Origin: Alcanivoracaceae bacterium | GTDB taxonomy: Bacteria; Pseudomonadota; Gammaproteobacteria; Pseudomonadales; Alcanivoracaceae | Direction: 5' to 3' | Assembly (NCBI GenBank): GCA_023146255.1 | Contig: JAGLCJ010000001.1 | Coordinates: forward strand, 69,245 to 133,244 | DNA length: 64,000 nt | In this document: positions 35,850 through 43,700 of the stretch, piece after piece | Numbering within the stretch: position 1 is the stretch's first letter | How the letters are laid out: each line of letters opens with the position of its first letter | Notes under the pieces: model-generated | Told to the model about the DNA's origin: nothing | The model's database searches: none | Seen by the model: the letters and a program-made list of their open reading frames with translations, nothing else | Position numbers and translations under genes: made by a program

Positions 35850-35937
35850 AGTTGTGAGCCGGTTGAATGCGCAAAAATGGGCGTCTTTCGTTGCCAGAAC
35901 CGCAGCTTTCTGTGATGCGGTGTCGGGTTTGTCAAAG

Positions 35938-35955
35938 TTGGCCCGCTAGTTGCAA
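35938..35955 (+). promoter_or_regulatory. Sigma-54 promoter of pilA1
   Basis: TTGGCCCGCTAGTTGCAA has GG at 35940-35941 and GC at 35952-35953 separated by exactly ten bases, a good -24/-12 element. Transcription should begin near 35965, leaving a leader of about 60 nt. Confidence 0.85.
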
Positions 35956-35971
35956 TCACCTTGTCAGGACG

Positions 35972-36020
35972 CTCTCCAGTCGGGGGGCGAACCAGAATTA
36001 AAAACATCGTGACTGGAGAG
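35972..36020 (+). promoter_or_regulatory. Hairpin that would mask the pilA1 ribosome binding site
   Basis: CTCTCCAGTC (35972-35981) is perfectly complementary to GACTGGAGAG (36011-36020). The right arm contains the GGAG ribosome site of pilA1, 8 nt before the ATG. In the predicted transcript both arms lie in the 5' leader, so folding would block initiation. pilA2 has no equivalent. Confidence 0.6.
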
Positions 36021-36026
36021 TACATC

Positions 36027-36560
36027 ATGAAGAGCATCCAAAAGGGTTTTACCCTGATCGAACTGATGATCGTTGTGGCGATCATCGGTATTCTGGCCGC
36101 GGTTGCGCTGCCGGCGTATCAGGACTACATCATCCGTACCAAGGTGTCTGAAGGTCTGACGCTGGCATCTGCTGCCAAGACTGCCGTTGCTGACACCTTC
36201 GCTACCCGTAACAGCGGCGCCATTCAGCCGTACGCTGGCGGCCCGGCTGTTGCCGGTTCCTACGGCTATGAGTTCCTGCCGACCGAGAACGTCGCTGCTA
36301 TCCTGATCTCGGGTGTTGCCGACGTGACCGCGCCAGTACTGAACACCGAAGGTGTGATCACCATCGGTTATGCTGGTCAGGTTGGTACTGCTCTGGCTGG
36401 TTCGGCTGTGACCCTGGTTCCGGGCTCTGGTGCTCTGGATCCGATCACCGGCCTGCCGCCGGGCCCGATGGCAGCTGGCGCTCCGCTGGTGTGGGGTTGT
36501 GTAACCGCCCCGACTAACGTCGCCGTGTTCAAGTACGTGCCGGCCAACTGCCGCTACTAA
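36027..36560 (+). CDS. pilA: PilA1, major type IVa pilin (first copy)
   Basis: Structural subunit of type IV pili. It has 177 residues with a short leader MKSIQKG, cleaved before FTLIELMIVVAIIGILAAVA, the invariant Glu at +5, and the PAYQDYIIRTK hinge of the alpha-1 helix. A C-terminal disulfide loop is expected between the cysteines of VWGC and PANCRY. The central region is rich in Ala, Gly and Val. Start is the ATG behind GGAG at 36015. A terminator follows, so pilA1 and pilA2 are separate transcription units. Confidence 0.96.
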   Translation: MKSIQKGFTLIELMIVVAIIGILAAVALPAYQDYIIRTKVSEGLTLASAAKTAVADTFATRNSGAIQPYAGGPAVAGSYGYEFLPTENVAAILISGVADVTAPVLNTEGVITIGYAGQVGTALAGSAVTLVPGSGALDPITGLPPGPMAAGAPLVWGCVTAPTNVAVFKYVPANCRY

Positions 36561-36598
36561 GCTTGAGAGACGCCTGCCACCTCCGGGTGGCGGTGAGG

Positions 36599-36628
36599 AA
36601 AGCCCCGCTTCGGCGGGGCTTTTTTTTG
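36599..36628 (+). terminator. Intrinsic terminator after pilA1
   Basis: Stem AGCCCCGC/GCGGGGCT (36601-36608 with 36613-36620) with a TTCG tetraloop and a run of T residues; a textbook strong terminator. Confidence 0.95.
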
Positions 36629-36663
36629 TCCAGCATCCGCCCGGTGTGTGGGGGGCTGGCACA

Positions 36664-36698
36664 GTGACATCTTTTGTTAGCCAGTGACGCAGTTTGTC
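36664..36698 (+). promoter_or_regulatory. Paired PilR-like enhancer repeats upstream of pilA2
   Basis: Two GTGAC-N7-GTC/GTT units start at 36664 and 36684, again 20 bp apart; the first ends in GTT rather than GTC. The second unit shares CAGTGACGCA with its counterpart at pilA1. They lie about 91-111 bp before the -24 element. Confidence 0.6.
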
Positions 36699-36772
36699 CG
36701 CCACCGCTGGCTTCTGTTCCGCTTCAGACCTGTGAATGCCAGCGCTACCGGGCCTGCGCGGCGCTGCGGATG

Positions 36773-36790
36773 TTGGCCCGGTAGTTGCAG
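36773..36790 (+). promoter_or_regulatory. Sigma-54 promoter of pilA2
   Basis: TTGGCCCGGTAGTTGCAG, with GG at 36775-36776 and GC at 36787-36788 ten bases apart. It differs from the pilA1 element at two positions, so the promoter was probably duplicated with the gene. Confidence 0.85.
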
Positions 36791-36852
36791 ATTTAGCCGG
36801 CAGGGTTCCCTTGTGGGGACAGGCACGACGAAGCGAGACGGGAGGGCGCAAC

Positions 36853-37386
36853 ATGACTAGCCTGCAAAGGGGTTTTACTCTGATCGAATTGATGATCGTG
36901 GTGGCGATCATCGGCATTCTGGCTGCTATTGCGCTGCCGGCCTATCAGGACTACATCATCCGCACCAAGGTCACCGAGGGCCTGGTGCTGGCCGGGCCGG
37001 CCAAGACCGCCGTGCTCGACACGCTGGCTGCACGCAATGTCGGCGCCGTCACACCCTATCCCGGGGTTGGCCTGCCTCCATTGGGCTCCTGGGGGTTTGA
37101 GTTCGTGCCATCGGAAGTCGTGTTGTCGATTGCCGTCGACGGCGTTGCCAACGTGGCCGCCGTGGTTGCCAATGAAGGCCGCATCCGTATTGGTTATGGC
37201 GGTCAGGTCGGCGCTGCACTCGGTGCGGCAGAGCTGTGGTTGACGCCTGGTTCGGGCGGCGTTGACCCGGTAACGGGTTTGCCGGTGTTGCCGATGCTCA
37301 CCGACGCGCCGGTGGCCTGGGGTTGCACCACCAGCAACGGCGACACCACGGTCTTCAAGTACCTGCCGGCGAACTGCCGCTACTGA
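36853..37386 (+). CDS. pilA: PilA2, type IVa pilin (second copy)
   Basis: A second pilin of exactly the same length (177 residues) as PilA1. The leader MTSLQRG precedes FTLIELMIVVAIIGILAAIA, and PAYQDYIIRTKV is shared. The central and C-terminal parts are diverged (GPAKTAVLDTLAARNVGAVT versus ASAAKTAVADTFATRNSGAI) but keep PGSG.(V/L)DP(V/I)TGLP and end PANCRY with the same two cysteines. ATG at 36853 follows GGGAGG; the longer upstream frame would add a non-pilin extension. It ends inside the convergent nadC by 7 bp. Confidence 0.95.
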   Translation: MTSLQRGFTLIELMIVVAIIGILAAIALPAYQDYIIRTKVTEGLVLAGPAKTAVLDTLAARNVGAVTPYPGVGLPPLGSWGFEFVPSEVVLSIAVDGVANVAAVVANEGRIRIGYGGQVGAALGAAELWLTPGSGGVDPVTGLPVLPMLTDAPVAWGCTTSNGDTTVFKYLPANCRY

Positions 37387-38258
37387 GTCTGCGGCTCAAG
37401 CCGCAGCGACAGGTCAATCGCTCGCACATGCTTGGTCAGTGCGCCCAGTGATACTGACACCGGGCGCGGTGGTGTCGGCATGGCTTGCAGATCATTCAGG
37501 CTGACGTTGCCGGACAGCTCGATGATGATGTCGGCGGGAATCCGGGCCAGCGCGATGGCACGATCTTCAGCACTGAAATTATCCAGCATGATCTGTTCCG
37601 GTTTCGCGGCGATGGCCTGTTCCAGCTCGGTCAGATTTTCCACTTCCACGGTAATTTTCCTGTCCGCTGCCAGCGCCCTCGCTGCCTGAATGGCGGCACT
37701 GATCGAGCCGCAGGCGGCGATGTGATTTTCCTTGATTAAAAAGGCGTCATAGAGCGCGATGCGATGGTTCTCGCAGCCACCGCAAAGGACAGCGTATTTT
37801 TGTGCGGTGCGCAGGCCGGGCAGGGTCTTGCGGGTATCCAGCAGGGTGATCGGTTTGCCGGCCACCACAGCGGCCAGTTCACTGGCGATGGTGGCGGTGC
37901 CGGACAGCGTCTGCAGGAAATTCAGGGCGGTGCGCTCGCCGGTGAGAATCTGTCTGGCGTTGCCATGCAGACTGCATAGCAGCGTATCGGCTTGTACCTG
38001 ATCACCGTCAGCGACGTGCCACTCGACGCGTACTGCATTGCCGAGCTGGGCAAATACCTCGTTGACCCAGGCGCTACCACACAGCACCGCATTTTCCCGG
38101 CTGATAACACGGGCGCTGGCAACCGCATCAGCCGGAATCAGCTGGGCAGTAATGTCGCCGCTGCCAATATCCTCCTCCAGCGCCGCGCGAACCTGTTTCG
38201 GAATATCGGCAATCACATACGCGGGTAGTGCACGGACAGACAGGTCAGGCTTTTTCAC
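37380..38258 (-). CDS. nadC: NadC, quinolinate phosphoribosyltransferase
   Basis: De novo NAD synthesis: converts quinolinate and PRPP to nicotinate mononucleotide and CO2. It has 292 residues. Motifs include ALEEDIGSGDITAQLIP, GERTALNFLQTLSGTAT, LDTRKTLPGLRTAQKYAVLCGG, HRIALYDAFLIKENHI, EVENLTELEQAIA and IMLDNFSAED, all of which belong to the quinolinate-binding pocket of this family. It overlaps the downstream end of pilA2 and its start overlaps the symporter gene by 14 bp. Confidence 0.96.
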   Translation of the reverse strand: MKKPDLSVRALPAYVIADIPKQVRAALEEDIGSGDITAQLIPADAVASARVISRENAVLCGSAWVNEVFAQLGNAVRVEWHVADGDQVQADTLLCSLHGNARQILTGERTALNFLQTLSGTATIASELAAVVAGKPITLLDTRKTLPGLRTAQKYAVLCGGCENHRIALYDAFLIKENHIAACGSISAAIQAARALAADRKITVEVENLTELEQAIAAKPEQIMLDNFSAEDRAIALARIPADIIIELSGNVSLNDLQAMPTPPRPVSVSLGALTKHVRAIDLSLRLEPQTQ

Positions 38259-39594
38259 GGGCGAAAAACTCTTTGGTCAACTTGGCAACAAGCGGGCTCA
38301 GAATGAGCAGCGCAATCAGATTGGGCACCGCCATCAGGGCATTGAGGATATCAGCCAGATCCCAGATCAGTGACAGGCTGCTGACCGCACCGATCGGCAC
38401 CATCAGAATCCAGCACAGCCGAAACGGCAACACGGCGCGTTCACCAAAAAGATATTGGGCGCAGCGCTCTCCATACAGGCTCCAGCCGAGCAGGGTGGTG
38501 AAGGCAAAAATGGCAAGACCGATCACGACAATGGTCTGGCCGGCGCTGCCAAAGGTGGCACTGAAGGCCAGCGCGGAAAGTGGTGCGCCGCTTTGTCCGG
38601 ATTCAAAGGCGCCGGTGACAACAATGGCGAGGCCGGTGACTGAGCAGATAATGATGGTATCGATAAAGGTGCCGAGCATGGCGATGCTGCCCTGGCGGCA
38701 GGGATGGTCGGTGGTCGCCGAGGCATGGGCGATCGGCGTGCTGCCAAGGCCGGCTTCATTGGAGAAGATGCCGCGGGCGATACCGAAGCGGATCGCTGCC
38801 CAGACGGTGGCGCCGGCAAAGCCGCCGCCGGCAGCGCTGCCGGTAAAGGCGTCGGAGAAACAGCGGGCCAGCGCTGCCGGCAGCGCGGCGGCGTGGTCGG
38901 CCAGCACGATCAGACCGCAGAGCAGATAGGCCACCGCCATCAGCGGCACCAGTGCGGTGGCGACATGGGCAATGCGCTTGATGCCGCCAAGGATCACCAG
39001 CGCCACCATCACCGCCATCACCAGGCCGGTGATGGTGGTGTCGAGGCCGAAGGTGTCATGCAGGCCGTCGGCGACTGAATGCGCCTGAACACCGTTGCCG
39101 ATGCCGAAGCCGGCCAGCATGCCAAACAGGGCAAACAGGGTGGCGAGCCAGCGAAAGCGTGGGCCGAGGCCGTTGCGGATGTAGTACATCGGCCCGCCGA
39201 TAAACTGACCATGGCTGTCTTGCTGGCGAAAGTGCACCGCCAGCACGGCTTCGCTGTATTTGGTGGTAATGCCGACCAGCGCAATCAGCCACATCCATAC
39301 CAGCGCACCGGGGCCACCCATATAGATGGCGGTGGCAACCCCGGCAATATTGCCGGTGCCGACGGTGGCGGCCATGGCGGTGGCCAGCGCCGCATAGCCG
39401 GCAATGGTGCCTTCGCCGCGGCTCCCCGAGAACAGCTGGCGGAAGCCGAAGCCGAGCCGACGCAGCGGCATCAGCCCCAGTCGCAGGGTCAGCCAGAGTC
39501 CGGTGCCACCGATCAGCAACAGCATGGCTGGGCCCCACACTATCGAGGATGTCTGGGACAGGAGGTCAGCGAGTACTTGCTGTGGCTGGTTCAT
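38245..39594 (-). CDS. Alanine/glycine:cation symporter (AGCS family)
   Basis: Sodium-coupled amino-acid transporter of the AGCS (AlsT/DagA/YaaJ) family. It has 449 residues and about ten to eleven transmembrane helices. Family signatures are GTGNIAGVATAIYMGGPGALVWMW (substrate and sodium site), TKYSEAVLAVHFR, GPMYYIRNGLG, and RGIFSNEAGLGSTPIAHA. It overlaps nadC by 14 bp and would be transcribed ahead of it. In Pseudomonas nadC and the DUF1631 gene are neighbours without this transporter, so it appears to have been inserted into a conserved block. Confidence 0.92.
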   Translation of the reverse strand: MNQPQQVLADLLSQTSSIVWGPAMLLLIGGTGLWLTLRLGLMPLRRLGFGFRQLFSGSRGEGTIAGYAALATAMAATVGTGNIAGVATAIYMGGPGALVWMWLIALVGITTKYSEAVLAVHFRQQDSHGQFIGGPMYYIRNGLGPRFRWLATLFALFGMLAGFGIGNGVQAHSVADGLHDTFGLDTTITGLVMAVMVALVILGGIKRIAHVATALVPLMAVAYLLCGLIVLADHAAALPAALARCFSDAFTGSAAGGGFAGATVWAAIRFGIARGIFSNEAGLGSTPIAHASATTDHPCRQGSIAMLGTFIDTIIICSVTGLAIVVTGAFESGQSGAPLSALAFSATFGSAGQTIVVIGLAIFAFTTLLGWSLYGERCAQYLFGERAVLPFRLCWILMVPIGAVSSLSLIWDLADILNALMAVPNLIALLILSPLVAKLTKEFFAREKA

Positions 39595-39816
39595 CGAGAT
39601 CCCTGATGGCGGCTGGCGAAGCGGAGAAGCTTAGAGCATGAGGGCGGGGCGGCAAAGTGCCGTTGTCCAGCGGGTTCGGTGTGCGGCCAACGAGGGATAC
39701 AGGAAGGCATTATTTCATGCTTGATAAGAATAAATGACTATATGTTAACTACTTCATAAGTATCAGTCTGACGCCGTGATACCGTCCGATCAGATATTCA
39801 CCCGTCAGGTGTCGCC

Positions 39817-42078
39817 GTGGAAAAGATCTCGCCATTGAAGCCTGTTACCGCCTCCCGGCCGCCGCGGCCTTTGCCACGCCCGGTGGAAAAGGCCAGCCTG
39901 CGTGCCACCGAGCTGCTGTGTGGCTACCTCAGCGACATGCTCGACAGTGCCGACGACAAGCTGTTTGACCTGTCCGAAGGGCAACAGACCGGCGCGCTGG
40001 ACGCCATGCGTGAGCTGCGCCTGAAGCGCGCAGGCGTCGAGAGCGGGTTCCGGCAGACGCTGGAAAACCAGTTCCGCACCGCCTTCCTTGGCGACGGTGA
40101 TTCGGTGCTCGGTAAGCTGGATCTGGACAGTCTGTCGCTGGTCCAGGACGACGAAATGGAAGTGGATCTGGCCATGAACACCATGACTCGGCGGATCCGC
40201 ATGGCCAGTGAAACCCAGCTGCGAGCCTTCAATCATCGTCTGGAGTATCTGAGCGAAGGCAAAAAGGAATTCGGCGAGCGTAACAGCCCGCTGGACCCCG
40301 CTCAGGTCGTTGGCGCCTTTCGCGGCGAAGCAGAAAAGCTCGACGTTGATATCCGTACCCGTCTGATCATGTACAAGCTGTTCGAACGGCTGGTGATGAG
40401 TGAGCTTGGTTTTGTCATTACCGAAGTCAATCAGACCTTGATTGATAGTGGAGTGCTGCCGGACATGACGGCGCCTCCGATTCGCGCCAGCCGCCAGCCA
40501 GGGCAGGCGGCCCGCAAGAGTGCTGATGCCGCCCAGCCTGCGGCGAACCCGGTGGAGTCGCTGCTGGCGGCGCAGGGCAGTGGCGTCGTCGCTGACCCCT
40601 CGGCGCTGTACGCGATGTTCGGTGAATTACTGGAAGCGGTGAAGTTGCTGTCGATGCGCCCGGACGCGGGTCCGGCACCATCGAACATGGCGGTGATGCA
40701 GGGCGGCGTGGCCTACGTTAACGGTGCCCCGGTAACCGATGCCAGTCAGGTGCGGCAGGTATCGTCGAATGATCTGGTCGGCATGCTGAATCGTCTGCAG
40801 CGGGTGGAAACCTCGCTGGAAGAGCTTGAGCATGGCCATGACCCGGTGCGCGCAGAAGATATGGATGTGCGTGTTGAGCTCTCCGGCCTGCTTGGTGCGG
40901 AAAGTGGTGAAGAGGCCGTCCACGCACTGGATCAGGCAGACGACGCTGTGATCAATCTGGTGTCGATGCTGTTTGATTTTATTTTCGATGATCAGGCGCT
41001 GGCCACCGAAATCAAGGCGCTGATCGGGCGCCTGCAGATTCCGTTCCTGAAAACGGCGATTGCCGACAAAACCTTTTTCAGTAATGAGCAACATCAGGCG
41101 CGGCTGTTTCTTAATACGCTGGCGCGAGCGGGTAGTCAGTGGTCGTCGTCGCAGGGGGTGTCGGATCCGCTCTATCGGCTGATCCGCGAAACCGTGTTCA
41201 AGGTGCTCAATGATTTTGATCTTGATGCCAGTTTGTTCGAGCGGTTGCGTGGCGACATCGAGGATGTGGTTGATCGTCAGGAAAGCCAGCGCCAGCGTAT
41301 CGAAGAGCGCTTGCAGGAAGTGGAGCAGGGCAAGGTTCTTGCCGAGCAGACCCGGCGTATCGTCACTGTGGCGCTGCAGGAACGTATTGGTCAGCGCGCC
41401 TTGCCGGCGGTGGCGGTGGCACTGATCCGTGATGCCTGGCAGCAGGTGTTGTATCTCACCTGTCTGCGTGAAGGCAGTGGTAGCGACCAGTGGAACCGTT
41501 ACCTGAAAGTGCTGGAAATACTGGTTTGGAGTGTGCTGCCGAAAAAAGATGAGGCGGCCCGTAGTAAGCTGGCTGATCTGGGGCCGAAACTGCTGGTCAG
41601 TTTGCGCAAGGGCCTTGAGGCGATAGGTTTTGACGCCAGCGAGCGGCAGCGATTGCTGGAGGAACTGGCGCAGTTGCATGAAGAGCTGTTGCGTCCGCTG
41701 GCGGATAACGAGCCTGCGCGTGAGGTGGTGGTGTTAGCTGCCGAGCCGGAAGCGAAAACAGAAGCCAACGAACAGGAGCTGCCAATTGATCACCCGACCC
41801 TGAAAATGGTCAATGCCCTGAAGGCGGGGGTCTGGATTGATATTGTTGATGGCGACAGCAGTAAACGCCTGCGGCTGGCGGCTAATGTTCGTCACGGCAG
41901 CAAGCTGGTGTTCATCAATGCACGTGGTATCCGCGAGGCGGAATACTCCGGTATGGCGCTGGCGCTGGCAATCGAAGCCGGTGCAATCCGGCTGGTGGAT
42001 GGCAGTCCGTTGTTCGACCGGGCACTGGAGTCAGTGATCGGTAATTTACGCAAGGTGCGAACACAGGCCACGCGCTGA
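39817..42078 (+). CDS. DUF1631 family protein
   Basis: A 753-residue cytoplasmic protein of the DUF1631 family, sometimes mislabelled thymidine phosphorylase; function unknown. It begins at GTG (MEKISPLKPV). The N-terminal half has the family pattern (LLCGYLSDMLDSADDKLFDL, EVDLAMNTMTRRIRMASETQ, FERLVMSELGFVITEVNQTL). The C-terminal 90 residues (LKAGVWIDIVDGDSSKRLRLAANV, RLVDGSPLFDRALESVI) resemble a PilZ-like beta domain, which is my inference. A gene of this family sits between nadC and ampD in Pseudomonas as well. About 220 bp upstream contain no gene. Confidence 0.85.
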   Translation: MEKISPLKPVTASRPPRPLPRPVEKASLRATELLCGYLSDMLDSADDKLFDLSEGQQTGALDAMRELRLKRAGVESGFRQTLENQFRTAFLGDGDSVLGKLDLDSLSLVQDDEMEVDLAMNTMTRRIRMASETQLRAFNHRLEYLSEGKKEFGERNSPLDPAQVVGAFRGEAEKLDVDIRTRLIMYKLFERLVMSELGFVITEVNQTLIDSGVLPDMTAPPIRASRQPGQAARKSADAAQPAANPVESLLAAQGSGVVADPSALYAMFGELLEAVKLLSMRPDAGPAPSNMAVMQGGVAYVNGAPVTDASQVRQVSSNDLVGMLNRLQRVETSLEELEHGHDPVRAEDMDVRVELSGLLGAESGEEAVHALDQADDAVINLVSMLFDFIFDDQALATEIKALIGRLQIPFLKTAIADKTFFSNEQHQARLFLNTLARAGSQWSSSQGVSDPLYRLIRETVFKVLNDFDLDASLFERLRGDIEDVVDRQESQRQRIEERLQEVEQGKVLAEQTRRIVTVALQERIGQRALPAVAVALIRDAWQQVLYLTCLREGSGSDQWNRYLKVLEILVWSVLPKKDEAARSKLADLGPKLLVSLRKGLEAIGFDASERQRLLEELAQLHEELLRPLADNEPAREVVVLAAEPEAKTEANEQELPIDHPTLKMVNALKAGVWIDIVDGDSSKRLRLAANVRHGSKLVFINARGIREAEYSGMALALAIEAGAIRLVDGSPLFDRALESVIGNLRKVRTQATR

Positions 42079-42140
42079 GCTTTCCCTGAACCACCAAAGT
42101 GTCGATACTGGGCCGTCGCTGATTGCGCCGGAGAGTTCTG

Positions 42141-42713
42141 TTGCTGACGCTGAAGGATCACTGGGTCGTTGAGGCCCGTCATTGCCCGTCACCGAACCAG
42201 AATGAACGTCCGGTGGCAGACGATATTTCCCTGATTGTAATTCATGGCATCAGTTTGCCGCCGGGCCAGTTTGGTGGCCCGCATATCGACGCACTTTTCT
42301 GTAACCGCCTTGATCCGACTGCCCATCCCTATTTCGCCGAAGTGGCTGGCCTGCAGGTGTCGTCCCATTTCCTGATTCGTCGTGATGGCGAACTGGTCCA
42401 GTATGTACCCTGTGACCGGCGCGCCTGGCATGCCGGTCGATCGCACTGGCAGGGACGCGATAACTGCAATGATTTTTCTCTCGGCATCGAACTTGAAGGC
42501 ACCGATCATGATCCCTACACATCGGCCCAGTATGCTCGGCTGAACGAGCTGCTGGATCTGCTCCGGCAACACTACGGGATTCCCCCGCAGGCGTTGGCGG
42601 GGCATGATCAGATTGCGCCCGGGCGTAAAACCGATCCGGGACCGGCATTTGACTGGCAGCGGATAGACAGTACTGCCGGAATGTCGGCACCACAGGGGAG
42701 AGATAGACGATGA
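42141..42713 (+). CDS. ampD: AmpD, 1,6-anhydro-MurNAc-L-alanine amidase
   Basis: Cytoplasmic zinc amidase of peptidoglycan recycling; its loss derepresses AmpC beta-lactamase in species with the AmpR circuit. Zinc-site residues are in VIHGISLP (first histidine) and AGHDQIAPGRKTDPG (second histidine, catalytic lysine and aspartate). Other family blocks are SSHFLIRRDGELVQYVP, RAWHAGRSHWQGRDNCNDFS and GIELEG. No ATG is available near the N-terminus; TTG at 42141, five bases after GGAGAG, gives 190 residues (E. coli 183). It overlaps ampE by ATGA. Confidence 0.93.
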   Translation: MLTLKDHWVVEARHCPSPNQNERPVADDISLIVIHGISLPPGQFGGPHIDALFCNRLDPTAHPYFAEVAGLQVSSHFLIRRDGELVQYVPCDRRAWHAGRSHWQGRDNCNDFSLGIELEGTDHDPYTSAQYARLNELLDLLRQHYGIPPQALAGHDQIAPGRKTDPGPAFDWQRIDSTAGMSAPQGRDRR

Positions 42714-43555
42714 AACTGTTGGTATTGCTGGTGGTGCTCGGCCTGCGCAGGCTGGATATGGTCTGGCCATCCTGGCTTGCCGGTGGCGGACAGATGGGTC
42801 GGTTGCAAGGCTGGATCGGCGAGCGCATCGGTGCGGACATGGCCGACCTGATGGCCTGGATACTGCGGGTGGCGGTGCCGGCCCTGTTGCTGGCCTGGCT
42901 GATGCTGGTGCTGCATGGCTGGTTCTGGGGGCTGATTGGCTGGCTGGCCGGTGCGGTGTTGTTGCTGGCGCTGCTGGGTCCGGAGAGTGAGTTCCGTCAT
43001 CTTGATGACATGCTGGTACGTGGCCGCATGAATGACCCGGACAACTTCGGCAGACTTGCCTGTGAGCACTTCGGTGCCGAGGGCAAACCCGGTGACAGCG
43101 GTTACTTTGCCGAACTGATGCTGCGCATTCTGCACCGTGACAGTGGTCATCTGTTTGCCACGGTGTTCTTCCTGATCACGCTCGGTTACTGGGCGGCATT
43201 TCTGTATCTGGCCAATCGCTGGCTGGCGCAGCGCGACGGCGTGCCGGGGCATCGCGCTGCCATGGTGGTGGATGCCGCCATGCTCTGGTTGCCGTCGCGG
43301 TTGCTGATTATTGTCATGGCGCTGGCCGGGGATTTCCGCCGGGTCATGGACGCCGTCGATGGTCGCATGCTGCAGCTGGAGGACAACCGCCAGGTACTGG
43401 AGGACGCCACCATCGCGGCGCTGGACCTCGGTGAAGAGCCGGATCCGGATGACCTGCAGGCTGGTGTCGACATGCTTGAGGCGCTGCAATCGCTGCTACT
43501 GCGCTGTCTTGCCCTGTGGCTGATCATGGCGGCAGTGTGGGTGATGCTGATCTGA
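42710..43555 (+). CDS. ampE: AmpE, inner-membrane protein of the ampDE operon
   Basis: Polytopic membrane protein (281 residues) encoded after ampD in many gammaproteobacteria; proposed as a sensor or regulator related to beta-lactamase induction. The N-terminus MKLLVLLVVLGLRRL, the RMNDPDNFGRLACEHF segment and transmembrane segments at about 50-90, 145-170 and 185-210, plus one at the extreme C-terminus, match the family. The function remains poorly defined in general. Confidence 0.9.
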   Translation: MKLLVLLVVLGLRRLDMVWPSWLAGGGQMGRLQGWIGERIGADMADLMAWILRVAVPALLLAWLMLVLHGWFWGLIGWLAGAVLLLALLGPESEFRHLDDMLVRGRMNDPDNFGRLACEHFGAEGKPGDSGYFAELMLRILHRDSGHLFATVFFLITLGYWAAFLYLANRWLAQRDGVPGHRAAMVVDAAMLWLPSRLLIIVMALAGDFRRVMDAVDGRMLQLEDNRQVLEDATIAALDLGEEPDPDDLQAGVDMLEALQSLLLRCLALWLIMAAVWVMLI

Positions 43556-43700
43556 CATTTTTGCTCACCAGTGCGTCCTTGACCGGTTGTTGCAGCGCTC
43601 GCCATACTTCGGAAACGGAGTGTTTACCCGCACACCGTTGACGATTGCGACAGGCCGGTGACCCCGGCCAGTTGTTTCACGCGACCAAGGATACAGGCCC

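Noticed and set aside
40627..41679. 350-codon minus-strand frame inside the DUF1631 gene
   Set aside because: Antisense shadow of a 753-residue gene in a conserved position; no family similarity.
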